Part shown: one piece after another, positions 19,401 through 28,214 of the stretch
Position numbering within the stretch: position 1 is the stretch's first letter
Layout of the letters: each line of letters opens with the position of its first letter
Program-made: the position numbers and the translations under genes
Source: Planctomycetota bacterium
GTDB lineage: Bacteria; Planctomycetota; UBA8108; UBA1146
Assembly: GCA_016776905.1 (NCBI GenBank)
Contig: JADHSM010000019.1
Coordinates: 1-57,948 of the forward strand
Direction of reading: 5' to 3'
Length of the DNA stretch: 57,948 nt
The notes under the pieces: model-generated
The model's database searches: none
Told to the model about the DNA's origin: nothing
What the model saw: only the letters and a program-made list of their open reading frames with translations

Positions 19401-21889
19401 AAATGCTCAGTAGTAATCATGATCCAGATAGTTATTTCGAAGTAGGCGACCACACTGTGACTTACACTGTGATGGATACCAGCGGTCTTTCTGTGACAGG
19501 TTCTTTCGATATCACAGTTAACGATAACGAATCTCCAGTCTTCAATACTGCTCCAGCTTCCCAAACATTAGAAGCCTTAGACGGGCAATGCTCCACGCCA
19601 GCAATGTGGGATTTGCCAACGATTTCTGATAACTGTGAAGTTCTGACATTGGAATCGACGTACTTATCAGGTCATGAGTTTGAAGTCGGTACTACGACTG
19701 TATTGATGACTTTGACAGATAATCACATGAATGCTTCTACGCATGAGTTTGATATTACGGTTACAGATACACAGTCCCCAGTGATCAACAACATCTCCGG
19801 CAACCTAAGCGTTGAGAATGATTTGGATAGTTGCGGTGCATTTGTCTTTTGGGATGAACCCACTGCTACTGACAATTGCCCTGGTGTGACGATCTCAGGC
19901 GATGAGCCCTCTGGTCAGTTCTTTGCTATAGGTACGACGCATACTGTGACCTACACAGCAGTTGATGCATACGGTGCAACGGTCTCTGATTCGTTCGATA
20001 TCGTTGTTTCGGATACGCAAAACCCCGAGTTCATTAGTGCACCAACAGGAATCGCGATGACTAGCGATCTGGGTGTCTGCGGAGCTCAGGTGTTCTGGGA
20101 AGCGCCGATCTATTCCGATAACTGCGCTATAATGTCGCAGGCTTCGACGCATCAATCTGGTGAAGTTTTCCCGATTGGTACAACCGAGGTCACGATGACG
20201 TTGTTGGATGTGAGTTTGAATTCAAGCGCACATTCATTCGAAGTCACGGTTCTAGATAACGAAGCTCCAACACTTTCAGGAATGCCAACAGAAATCTCGG
20301 TTTCAAGTCAACCTGGACAATGCAGCGCTTTTGTAAGTTGGGATGAGCCTAGACCGCTAGACAATTGTGCTGAGGTGACAATGACGAGCAGTATCGCGAA
20401 TGGTAGTGAATTTGAATTAGGTTCAGCCCTCGTCACATACACAGCAACAGATGCTTCGAACAACTCTTACCAAGAAAGTTTCTTGGTTACGGTCACTGAC
20501 GAGGAAAACCCTGAGTTTGTGGATGCACCAGCAAGCGTGACTATCGATTCACTTCCTGGTCAATGTTCAGCATTGGCGGCATGGGCCGACCCAGTTGTCG
20601 GTGACAATTGTGGTGACACGACTCTTAGCGTGAGTCATGCATCTGGAAGTAACTTCAATGTTGGATCTACATTTGTCGCTATGTTCCTATCGGACTCCAG
20701 TGGTAACACAGTTCAGCATGCATTTACTGTGACCGTTGTTGATACAGAGTCTCCGGTTCTTTCTGGGATTCCCATGGATATGAACCTTAATTCTGATACA
20801 GGTGAATGTGGTGCTACCGCAAACTGGGCACTTCCACAGGGAAGTGATAACTGTGGCTTAGGTGACCTTTTGGGAAGCCACCAACCTGGTCAATTCTTCC
20901 CCACCGGTTCAACAACTGTCAGTTACTCACAAGCGGACTCTAACGGAAATCTCGCAACTGGTTCGTTTGTTGTGACTGTTCAGGATACGGAAGCACCGGT
21001 AATCACAACTTCAGGGAATATCGATATCAATGCGCCTGAAGCGATCTGTGCAGCAGAATTGACAGTACCTGTGCCAGCAGTTTCTGATAACTGCGATGTT
21101 GCTGAGATCACTAACGACATCAATGGAGGAGGTCCTGTTTCAGGAGTCTTCGAATTCGGTGTCACCGTCATTAACTGGACAGCGACTGACAGCGCTGGCA
21201 ATAACAGCACAGTGCAGCAAACAGTCACCGTCTCTGTACCTCTTGACGATTGTGATAACAGTGGAACACCAGATGTTTGTGATATCGCGAGTGGCATTGC
21301 CAGCGATTGTAATGGGAATGGTATTCCGGATAGCTGCGACTTGCTGACAGGTGTTTCTGAAGACTGTAACAGTTCTGGAGTACCGGATAGTTGCGAGGTC
21401 GCTGCTGGATCTGCTCAAGATTGTGATGGTAACGGTACGCCTGACGAGTGTGATTCAGACTGTAATGGCAATGGTAGTCCTGACGCTTGCGATGTGAACT
21501 CCGGAAGCAGTCTTGACTGTAACGGAAATGGAACACCCGACGAATGTGATCTATCTTCTGGATCTAGCCAGGATAGTAATGGAAACGATACACCAGACGA
21601 TTGCGAAGCCAAGTTTAGAAGAGGTGACGCAAATGAAGATGAAACCGTAGACATTGCTGACGCCATCTTCATGCTCTACACATTAATGTTGGGCGGTCCA
21701 GAGTCTGGGTGTGCTGACGCTACAGATGCAAATGATAGTGGTAGTCATGACATCGCAGATATCATCTTCGTATTGAACTACCAGTTCACAAATGGAGCTC
21801 CACCCGCTTCGCCGGGTGTTGAATCATGTGGAGTTGACGGTACCCCAGACGATGGCTTGGGCTGCGATCAGTATGGAGGATGTCCATAA
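16433..21889 (+). CDS. 1818-residue HYR / propeller / DCN-repeat / dockerin protein (third paralog)
   Basis: The start is ATG at 16433, with GGAGG at 16421-16425 seven bases upstream. An in-frame GTG at 16391 has no such site. The signal peptide MRIFLGMVIAFLILAMP ends in VLAQ. Then come three DCN repeats, a propeller whose first blade is degraded and carries a Pro-rich loop, 13 DCN repeats (17843-18534), 11 HYR modules (18557-21238) with the last of the capping type, seven DCN repeats (the last starting DSNGND without the first Cys), a dockerin-like pair from 21614, and the ending GCDQYGGCP. The 3/13/11/7 module counts match the next gene exactly, so the two are tandem duplicates. Secreted; a structural or adhesive role is inferred and no enzymatic domain is seen. 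Confidence 0.92.
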   Translation: MRIFLGMVIAFLILAMPTTVLAQPCEPTIDCNANGVADSCDITQNVSDDCNLNGVPDECDLLALTSSDCDSNGIPDECEPVTTSLIIGGTSTGDSVMSSEWMLVTDPAEPPPADEPPPPPGEIEPAILRLVEAYKRVGTRWVLDGYLIPNDPTDQDNLDGFGMSMAISGDTAVVGAPMKNGDKGAVYIFQRTEFGWNNVQVLESQLPVFGDQYGASVDMMGTDIVIGAPHAPLGADGDDPPDNVATPGGYIELWSQTGTGWERTERLTTSNPVLGGGEEIGTSVAFASGGWVFAGAPGSALSGTVIGWRTFGNGYVPLELLSPFDATQGHSFGTQLSWSGDTLVVGADRAPGLNGPVGAVYTYSRSETGNEWNAGTRTSSPSPASNGYASSLDMNGDLMIVGEPRVDAARGFAHLYHRSATGGWDLMESLRPLATANGNAVGSAVATNGEWVFYNAPEIFANAEFREIEPDCNANGQDDRCEIDSGLFGDCNGNNIIDSCDISSGFSTDCDGNGVPDACELATGATDCNNNGVIDSCDLNSQQSTDCNSNGIPDECDSDCDQNGIPDGCDLLAGAADCNANGQIDSCDIASGSSSDCDGNGAPDSCDLLSGAGDCNANGIIDSCEIATTSGDCDNDGLLDACQLVNQPHLDCNGNFELDVCDLSAGLSNDCESDGIPDECQLSTGSSADCNGNGIPDHCEPEGEVDTIPPIFVTTVSNITKSTDPNSCSALVGWLTPIAEDACDSAPLVSADHLNGSAFNLGTTTVTVTAEDNYGNSTTSTFTVTVVDDQAPTMTGLPDSFVMSNDAGDCGALVTWAEPAFEDNCLTVLSSSDIQNTSFLATGTHTVTYTGTDAAGLSVSGSFDIVINDDEKPEIVNPPQDVTLNTSTDECGAIVSWDAVQTTDNCDILSVTSTRNSGEFFDKGTTSVTILVADTSNNQVSHTFTVTVIDAQAPTMSGLSGPIVVQNDSGLCGATVSWDAPLTFDNCPGEMLSSNHDPDSYFEVGDHTVTYTVMDTSGLSVTGSFDITVNDNESPVFNTAPASQTLEALDGQCSTPAMWDLPTISDNCEVLTLESTYLSGHEFEVGTTTVLMTLTDNHMNASTHEFDITVTDTQSPVINNISGNLSVENDLDSCGAFVFWDEPTATDNCPGVTISGDEPSGQFFAIGTTHTVTYTAVDAYGATVSDSFDIVVSDTQNPEFISAPTGIAMTSDLGVCGAQVFWEAPIYSDNCAIMSQASTHQSGEVFPIGTTEVTMTLLDVSLNSSAHSFEVTVLDNEAPTLSGMPTEISVSSQPGQCSAFVSWDEPRPLDNCAEVTMTSSIANGSEFELGSALVTYTATDASNNSYQESFLVTVTDEENPEFVDAPASVTIDSLPGQCSALAAWADPVVGDNCGDTTLSVSHASGSNFNVGSTFVAMFLSDSSGNTVQHAFTVTVVDTESPVLSGIPMDMNLNSDTGECGATANWALPQGSDNCGLGDLLGSHQPGQFFPTGSTTVSYSQADSNGNLATGSFVVTVQDTEAPVITTSGNIDINAPEAICAAELTVPVPAVSDNCDVAEITNDINGGGPVSGVFEFGVTVINWTATDSAGNNSTVQQTVTVSVPLDDCDNSGTPDVCDIASGIASDCNGNGIPDSCDLLTGVSEDCNSSGVPDSCEVAAGSAQDCDGNGTPDECDSDCNGNGSPDACDVNSGSSLDCNGNGTPDECDLSSGSSQDSNGNDTPDDCEAKFRRGDANEDETVDIADAIFMLYTLMLGGPESGCADATDANDSGSHDIADIIFVLNYQFTNGAPPASPGVESCGVDGTPDDGLGCDQYGGCP
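18557..21238 (+). repeat. 11-module HYR array with alternating two-module pattern
   Basis: Modules 2, 4 and 6 share a THTVTYT-type strand followed by SGSFDI-like or DSFDI-like sequence. Modules 3, 5, 7 and 9 share an xPA/PPQ N-terminal motif and an SxHxF strand. The alternation indicates growth by duplication of module pairs. Module 11 is the capping type. Confidence 0.7.
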
Positions 21890-21941
21890 TCGTAATGTCG
21901 ATACCTCGACTTATTACATATTGTTAAATAGGTATTCTTTG

Positions 21942-21970
21942 TTTACAGTTATGCACAAAAGTGGTATAAC
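21942..21970 (+). promoter_or_regulatory. strong-looking sigma70-type promoter for the fourth HYR gene
   Basis: TTTACA at 21942-21947, a 17-nt spacer and TATAAC at 21965-21970: each box matches five of six consensus bases. Transcription would start near 21977, just before the terminator hairpin at 21991, so the leader may be attenuated. Confidence 0.55.
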
Positions 21971-21990
21971 AAACTTAGATGACTTTAGGG

Positions 21991-22035
21991 GGTTGTTATC
22001 TCAACACTATCGTTGGGGTAACAACCTTTTCTTTT
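21991..22035 (+). terminator. intrinsic terminator or leader attenuator between paralogs three and four
   Basis: A 15-bp stem (21991-22005 with 22012-22026, including G-T pairs and a possible mismatch) around ACTATC is followed by TTTTCTTTT. It can end transcripts of the upstream gene. Because it lies about 15 nt after a predicted start site, it could also act as an attenuator for the downstream gene. Confidence 0.75.
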
Positions 22036-22162
22036 GGTGAGAAACGTAAGTCGAATCTGTTATTAGATATATGGGTAAGTATCCATAGGACTGAATGAGA
22101 TTTTAGAAAACTTTATTGTTTGTAAGAGGATTGAGATCCTTAAGTATTGGATGGTGTGTGTT

Positions 22163-25100
22163 ATGCGTATGTATATTGCTCTGATGTTGACATGCTTTTC
22201 TCTGTTGTCACTAGATCAGCTTGCTGCACAGGATTGTTCTCCCGTCATCGATTGCAATGGAAATGGCCAGGAAGACTCCTGTGACATTGCTCAGGGTTTA
22301 AATGGAGATTGCGATCTCAATGGAATTCCTGATCAATGCGATATCGATGCCTCGTTGCTCGCTGATTGCAATATGAATGGCCTTCTCGATGTGTGTGAGC
22401 CTGTCGCACCTGCTGCGACGGGAGGTACTGCTACTGGCAGTATCCTCATGTCAGGAGACTACCTTTTGGTTTGTGATCCTGCCGGTCCGCCAGCAGATGA
22501 TGATGGTGCACCAGCACCCGCAATCCGATCTATTGAAGTTTATAAAAGACTCGGGACGTCTTGGCGCCCAGATGGAACCCTTGTTCCATTAGATGAAGAT
22601 ACCTTCGATGGTTTTGGTGCTTCGATGGCCATGTCGGGAGATGTTGCTGTTATTAGTGCGCCCAACAAAAATGTAAATATGGGAGCCGTATACATCTTTG
22701 AGAGACAAGAATTAGGTTGGACTCAAACCCAGGTTCTTGAGGGCAGTATACCTGCTGAAAATGATCACTTTGGAACATCTGTAGTCATCAATGGCGGAAC
22801 GATAGCCGTTGGTGCTCCTCAGACGATTCCAGATAATGACGACCCCGTAGATGCTGATATAAATAATCCCAGTGGCTTTGTTGAAGTCTGGGATCATAAC
22901 GGCATCGACTTTGAGAGAACCAGCATTCTGTCGAATACCGATTTGTTAAATGGAGGTGGCGAGGAAATGGGTGGAACCATGACTCTCACTGACAACAATT
23001 GGCTCATGATTGGTTCTCCATCTGATGGTCCTCCAAGCGGATCAGGTAGAGTGCTCGGATACCGAGATTTGGGAACGGGCTGGGAACTAGTCGAAGAACT
23101 ATTCACTGTAGATAGTCCTGTTGGCGCAGGATTTGGTCGTGGATTATCCTGGAATAATGGAACTCTTGCGATTTATGCAGAGGCGGCTTTGGGAGATCCT
23201 ATTGATGGTCCTAGAGTGGGTGCTGTTTATACTTTCGAAAACTCCGAAGATGGTAATTCATGGAATCTTTCTGATCGTTTGATCAGTGCAGATGCTGCCA
23301 GCCTTGACTTCGGACTGAGTATGCAAGTCAGTGGCGACCACCTGATTATTGGTGATCCTTCTGCTCAAAACTCTACTGGTATTGTTCATCTCTATCATCG
23401 TATGGCGGATGACACATGGGCTCTTTCTTCTTTAATTCAACCAGGGGGAACTGCTGTCGGAGATAATTTGGGCGGGGCCGTGGGTTCAAACGGAGATTGG
23501 ATTGCTTTCTCTTCTGATGGAGTGAACACCGTTATTGAACACCGTGAAGTTGTTCCAGATTGTAATGAAAATGGTGAAGATGATCGTTGCGAAGTCAGAT
23601 CTGAATTAGTTCCGGATTGCAATGGAAACATCATTCCAGATTCCTGTGACATCGTGAGTGGTTTAGAGTTGGACTGTGATGGCGATGGTGTACCAGACGC
23701 GTGTTTCCTCGCCTCTGGAGGACCCGATTGCAACAATAACGGTATCCCGGATTCTTGTGATATCGACAGCGTGCAAAGCCTTGATTGCAACCTCAATGGA
23801 ATCCCAGACGAATGCGAAGGCGATTGCGATCAAAACGGAGTCCCCGATGATTGCGACCTTGCAAATGGAACTCCTGACTGTAACTCAAACTTGATACCAG
23901 ATAGTTGTGATATTGCAGCTCAGTTTGATACTGATTGCGATCTGAATACTGTTCCTGATGGCTGCGACCTTGCAGGTGGTGCGGCAGATTGCGATGGAAA
24001 TATCATTCTTGATAGCTGCCAAATCGCTACAGATCCTTCATTGGATTGTGATTCCAGCCAAGCCATCGATTCTTGTGAGTTGTTGGCAAATCCTGGTCTA
24101 GATTGCAATACGAATAATACGATTGATAGCTGCGATATAGCGGGTGGTACTTCGCAAGATTGTGATACCAACGGAACGCCAGATGAGTGTCAAATAGCTT
24201 CCGGATTCTCGATCGATTGTAATTCCAATGCGATTCCGGATGAGTGTGAAGATCCTTTCTTGGAATCTACTCCTCCAGTATTCACAAGTAGTGTTGCTAA
24301 TATTTCACTCAATACGGAGCCGAATTCATGTACCGCAGCGGCCTCATGGATTAATCCGAGCGTCACTGATAATTGCACTGAAACGCCGAATATTACATCC
24401 AGTCATGTGAATGGCGGACAGTTTAATCTTGGTCTCAATCTTGTGACTTTGACCGCCACTGATGAGCATGGGAACAATTCAACAACGACCTTCTCTGTAA
24501 CTGTGACGGATATCGAAGTTCCAACCATTAGTAATCTTCCGGGTCCGATCTCGGTAAATAATGACCAGGATGCCTGTAGTGCGGTCGTCAATTGGACTGA
24601 GCCTACCTTTGCAGACAACTGCTCTGTATCAACTAGCGGATCAGACCTACCGAGTGGTTCTACATTTAATGTTGGAACTCACACCGTGACCTACTCTGGA
24701 TCCGATGGTTCTGGAAACCCTGTTTCCGCCTCTTTCCAGATCACGGTTCTAGATAATCAGGCACCGACATTTACCAGTGCACCTAGCAATATGGATATGT
24801 CGAACGATTTAGATAGCTGCGGAGCGATTGTGAACTGGGAGAATGCAATTCCAGATGATAATTGTGGAATCCTTTCGACGAACAGCAGTCATCAGTCTGG
24901 GTCATTCTTTGCTACCGGTTCGACTGAAGTCACAGTTACAACTACCGACACAGCAGGGATTTCAACAGAGCACTTGTTCACAGTCACGATTAATGACACG
25001 CAACAGCCAGCATTGTTGAATATGCCTGCGGCTATGAGCGTGAATAATGATCTAGATGAGTGTGCTGCAGTCGTGAATTGGGTTGCTCCTGGAACCTCAG

Positions 25101-27601
25101 ATAACTGCGCGGGTGAAACTCTTCAAGGTAGTCATGAATCTGGAATGTCATTCGCTGTTGGAAGCCACACAGTGGAGTACACAGTGACAGATACTTCAGG
25201 CCTGACTGCGGCGGCCAGCTTCACTATTACGGTGACAGATAATCAGTTGCCGGTATTTGACCAAGCACCCATGGATATGAATTTGACAACTGGGCTGGGT
25301 ACATGCGAAGCAGTGGCCAACTGGGATTCTCCTGTAACGTCAGATAACTGCCTTGTTCAGTCAGTGTCTTCAACTTTTCAATCCGGAGATAGTTTCGGTG
25401 TGGGATCACATTTGGTCGAGATGACTCTTGAAGATAATCATGGGAACTCTCAGCAGCATCAGTTCAATATTGTTGTTCAAGACTTGGAGCAACCAGAGTT
25501 CTCTGGAATGCCGACGAATATTGAACAAGGAAACGATCCGGACTCATGTGGAGCCACGATTACGTGGACTGCTCCGACCTCATCAGATAACTGTGCTATC
25601 AACACTCTCGGCAGTGACGTTGCCAATGGAGCCTTCTTCCAGTTGGGAACAACGACTGTTACCTACACAACGGAAGATGTGAATGGAAATGTGAATAGCG
25701 CTTCGTTCGATGTCATCATTTCAGATGTGCAAGCACCAGAGATTTCAAGTCTGAGTGGAGACATTACTTCATTCAACGATTTGGGAGAATGTGGCGCAGC
25801 AGTGTCATGGTCTGAGCCTAGAGCCACAGATAACTGCGATATCGCTTCCTTCACGAGTACGCATGCTAGTGGTGATTTCTTTGACCTGGGTTCGACATTA
25901 GTTACTTACACCGCGACTGATAACAGTGGAAATGACCTGAGTGGGTCGTTCACGATTACGGTGAGTGACAATGAGAACCCCTCTATTGTTGGCGATCTCC
26001 CGGATATGAATGTTCTTACTGATCCAGATCAGTGTAATGCTGTTGTTTCTTGGACAGATCCTTCAGCTTCGGATAACTGTGCGGGCGCTTCCATTGCAGG
26101 TGACACATTGAATGACAGTGTATTTGAACTAGGTACAACCGAAGTTTCATATACAGCAACCGATGCTTCTGGAAACTCAGTTTCGACCAGTTTCTCTATC
26201 ACAGTTGAGGACGGCCAATCACCGCAGTTTATCAGCGCACCAGGAGACGTAACACTTGTAACAGAACCTGGTATTTGTTCAGCGTCACACCAATGGGCTG
26301 ATCCTGAAACTTCTGACAACTGCTTAGGAATGACAATGAATACGTCCCATGCTTCTGGCGCCGATTTTGGTGTTGGAAACACGGATGTAACAATGTTCCT
26401 GACGGATGGTAGTGGAAACACTGTGCAGCACACATTCACGGTTACTGTCAACGATGAAGAAGATCCTCAGTTGAATGGGGTTCCGACTGACATCATTGTT
26501 TCGAATGACGGGGGTGTATGTGGCGCGAATGTATCTTGGGCAGCACCTCAGGGCTCAGATAACTGTGCTATGGGTGATCTTGCTACTACAGCCTTGCCCG
26601 GAGACTTCTTCGAGCTGGGCACGACGACTGTGACGTACTTAGGAGCAGATGCCAGTGGCAATGTTACCTCTGTTGATTTCACAGTAACGGTGAATGATGA
26701 TGAAGGACCTGTGATTGCAACATCGGGTGATGTCACGATTGCTTCTCCAGAATCGAATTGTGGTGCAACCGTATCGATTCCCGCTGCTACTGCTTCAGAT
26801 AACTGTCAAGTAACGAGTCTGACCAATGATATTAATGGCGGCTTAGATGCCAGTGGTGAATATCCATATGGCACGACAGTTGTGACATGGACAGCAACTG
26901 ATAGCGCTGGAAATACGAGTAGCGTTGAACAAAGCATCACAGTGACTGTTGATATGACAGATTGTAATAACAACGGTTCTCCTGATGTTTGTGAAATCGC
27001 AGATGGGACCACAGTGGATTGCGACGGAAACGGTATTCCGGATAGTTGCGATCTTTCTAGTGGAGCCGCTCAGGATTGTAACTCTTCAGGTATTCCGGAT
27101 AGTTGTGAGATAGCCACCGGTGCTGCTCAGGACTGCGATGGAAATGGCACGCCAGACGAGTGCGATACAGATTGTAATGGAAACGGTGCTCCTGATGCCT
27201 GTGATCTGAGTAGTGGTGCAAGCCAAGACTGCAATGAAAACGGACAGCCGGATGAGTGCGATCTTTCCGCTGGCAGCAGTCAGGATACAAATGGAAATGA
27301 TACACCGGATGAGTGTGAGCCTCAGTTCAGAAGAGGCGATGCCAATGAAGACGGTGCCGTTGATATTGCTGACGCCATATTCATGCTCTACACACTAATG
27401 TTAGATGGTCCAGAGTCTGGGTGTAAAGATGCGACCGACGCAAATGATAGTGGTACGCATGATATTGCTGACGTGGTCTTTGTTCTCAGTTATCAGTTCA
27501 GTAATGGAGCTACTCCTCCAGCGCCTGGCGTAGATAACTGCGGAGTTGATGCCACCCCAGATGACGGAATGAGTTGTGAGAACTACGGAGGTTGTCCGTG
27601 A
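22163..27601 (+). CDS. 1812-residue HYR / propeller / DCN-repeat / dockerin protein (fourth paralog)
   Basis: The start ATG at 22163 is chosen because it aligns with the MRIF start of the upstream paralog and has GGATGG eight bases upstream; an in-frame ATG at 22151 is possible. The signal peptide ends LAAQ. Module order and counts equal those of the preceding gene: three DCN repeats, propeller, 13 DCN repeats (23558-24250), 11 HYR modules (24272-26950, last of capping type), seven DCN repeats (last DTNGND, lacking the first Cys), a dockerin-like pair from 27326, and the ending SCENYGGCP. The dockerin region is nearly the same as its neighbour's (FRRGDANED, DIADAIFMLYTLML), which supports tandem gene duplication. 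Secreted structural or adhesive role inferred. Confidence 0.92.
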   Translation: MRMYIALMLTCFSLLSLDQLAAQDCSPVIDCNGNGQEDSCDIAQGLNGDCDLNGIPDQCDIDASLLADCNMNGLLDVCEPVAPAATGGTATGSILMSGDYLLVCDPAGPPADDDGAPAPAIRSIEVYKRLGTSWRPDGTLVPLDEDTFDGFGASMAMSGDVAVISAPNKNVNMGAVYIFERQELGWTQTQVLEGSIPAENDHFGTSVVINGGTIAVGAPQTIPDNDDPVDADINNPSGFVEVWDHNGIDFERTSILSNTDLLNGGGEEMGGTMTLTDNNWLMIGSPSDGPPSGSGRVLGYRDLGTGWELVEELFTVDSPVGAGFGRGLSWNNGTLAIYAEAALGDPIDGPRVGAVYTFENSEDGNSWNLSDRLISADAASLDFGLSMQVSGDHLIIGDPSAQNSTGIVHLYHRMADDTWALSSLIQPGGTAVGDNLGGAVGSNGDWIAFSSDGVNTVIEHREVVPDCNENGEDDRCEVRSELVPDCNGNIIPDSCDIVSGLELDCDGDGVPDACFLASGGPDCNNNGIPDSCDIDSVQSLDCNLNGIPDECEGDCDQNGVPDDCDLANGTPDCNSNLIPDSCDIAAQFDTDCDLNTVPDGCDLAGGAADCDGNIILDSCQIATDPSLDCDSSQAIDSCELLANPGLDCNTNNTIDSCDIAGGTSQDCDTNGTPDECQIASGFSIDCNSNAIPDECEDPFLESTPPVFTSSVANISLNTEPNSCTAAASWINPSVTDNCTETPNITSSHVNGGQFNLGLNLVTLTATDEHGNNSTTTFSVTVTDIEVPTISNLPGPISVNNDQDACSAVVNWTEPTFADNCSVSTSGSDLPSGSTFNVGTHTVTYSGSDGSGNPVSASFQITVLDNQAPTFTSAPSNMDMSNDLDSCGAIVNWENAIPDDNCGILSTNSSHQSGSFFATGSTEVTVTTTDTAGISTEHLFTVTINDTQQPALLNMPAAMSVNNDLDECAAVVNWVAPGTSDNCAGETLQGSHESGMSFAVGSHTVEYTVTDTSGLTAAASFTITVTDNQLPVFDQAPMDMNLTTGLGTCEAVANWDSPVTSDNCLVQSVSSTFQSGDSFGVGSHLVEMTLEDNHGNSQQHQFNIVVQDLEQPEFSGMPTNIEQGNDPDSCGATITWTAPTSSDNCAINTLGSDVANGAFFQLGTTTVTYTTEDVNGNVNSASFDVIISDVQAPEISSLSGDITSFNDLGECGAAVSWSEPRATDNCDIASFTSTHASGDFFDLGSTLVTYTATDNSGNDLSGSFTITVSDNENPSIVGDLPDMNVLTDPDQCNAVVSWTDPSASDNCAGASIAGDTLNDSVFELGTTEVSYTATDASGNSVSTSFSITVEDGQSPQFISAPGDVTLVTEPGICSASHQWADPETSDNCLGMTMNTSHASGADFGVGNTDVTMFLTDGSGNTVQHTFTVTVNDEEDPQLNGVPTDIIVSNDGGVCGANVSWAAPQGSDNCAMGDLATTALPGDFFELGTTTVTYLGADASGNVTSVDFTVTVNDDEGPVIATSGDVTIASPESNCGATVSIPAATASDNCQVTSLTNDINGGLDASGEYPYGTTVVTWTATDSAGNTSSVEQSITVTVDMTDCNNNGSPDVCEIADGTTVDCDGNGIPDSCDLSSGAAQDCNSSGIPDSCEIATGAAQDCDGNGTPDECDTDCNGNGAPDACDLSSGASQDCNENGQPDECDLSAGSSQDTNGNDTPDECEPQFRRGDANEDGAVDIADAIFMLYTLMLDGPESGCKDATDANDSGTHDIADVVFVLSYQFSNGATPPAPGVDNCGVDATPDDGMSCENYGGCP
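24272..26950 (+). repeat. 11-module HYR array
   Basis: Colinear with the array of the upstream paralog, including the odd/even alternation (SHTVEYT-type strands in even modules, QHxF strands in odd ones) and the divergent last module with the NDINGG motif. Confidence 0.75.
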
Positions 27602-27634
27602 TCACAATACACTAGTGATAGTGTTGACTCATAT

Positions 27635-27676
27635 ATCAGGGCCCGAGTATCTATTACTCGGGCCCTGATTTTTTTT
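27635..27676 (+). terminator. strong intrinsic terminator closing the HYR gene array
   Basis: A perfect 15-bp stem (27635-27649 with 27655-27669), a five-base loop and an eight-T run. Confidence 0.93.
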
Positions 27677-27744
27677 GAATGGACAGGCGCAAAATATTCC
27701 TAGGCTCAGATGCATCCTAGGTTCTGTGTACTCTTAGGTATTGT

Positions 27745-28056
27745 TTACTCTTCGACTTCGGTCTCTTCTTCAACCTTCGGTGCGATGATGTCGAGGGTGT
27801 CGAGAAGAATATGTGAGACCGCTTCGATGTCGACAAGCTCGACATGATTTTGTTCTTCCAGATTATGGAAAACGCTGATCATGGCTTCTCGGAAGTCTGC
27901 GTCGAGAGCTTCTCTCTTATCTTCCGGAACATTTTCAAAATCAGACTCATCTTCCATCTCTTTACCGAAGTGCTTTTGTTCGAGATGACTTTGCAGTCCC
28001 TCAAAAGCTTCAACGAGTTGAACGACGCTGTTTTGTATATTTTCGTTTTCCGACAT
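27745..28056 (-). CDS. small acidic protein of unknown function (103 aa)
   Basis: The start ATG is preceded by GAGGAG seven bases upstream. The protein is strongly acidic, without a signal peptide or membrane segment, and looks mainly helical (FEGLQSHLEQKHFGKEM, then LDADFREAMISVFHNLEEQ), with a Glu-rich C-terminus. I do not recognise a family. It stands alone between the HYR array terminator and the terminator of the Cys-cluster protein gene, so it is probably its own transcription unit in the cytoplasm. Confidence 0.7.
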   Translation of the reverse strand: MSENENIQNSVVQLVEAFEGLQSHLEQKHFGKEMEDESDFENVPEDKREALDADFREAMISVFHNLEEQNHVELVDIEAVSHILLDTLDIIAPKVEEETEVEE

Positions 28057-28122
28057 TTGATCACTCCTCTTTCATTCTCTAGTTCGAGGTAATTTGCAAT
28101 TCCCTGAGGGATCCGTCCACAT

Positions 28123-28160
28123 AAAAAGCTCCGGAAGTCCCAAGTCGGGGCCTCCGGAGC
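28123..28160 (-). terminator. intrinsic terminator of the Cys-cluster protein gene
   Basis: On the minus strand, GCTCCGGA (28153-28160) pairs with TCCGGAGC (28128-28135), with further pairing inside, and is followed by five T (28123-28127 on the + strand as A). Confidence 0.75.
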
Positions 28161-28214
28161 CGTTATTTTCAAATTATCTCGTATCTCGATCCCAAGGGAG
28201 CGCTCAGAAGGAGC

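Noticed and set aside
1..27601. A cellulosome, suggested by dockerin-like domains
   Set aside because: No glycoside hydrolase, carbohydrate-binding module or clear scaffoldin is present; the dockerin tail is better read as an anchoring or assembly module.
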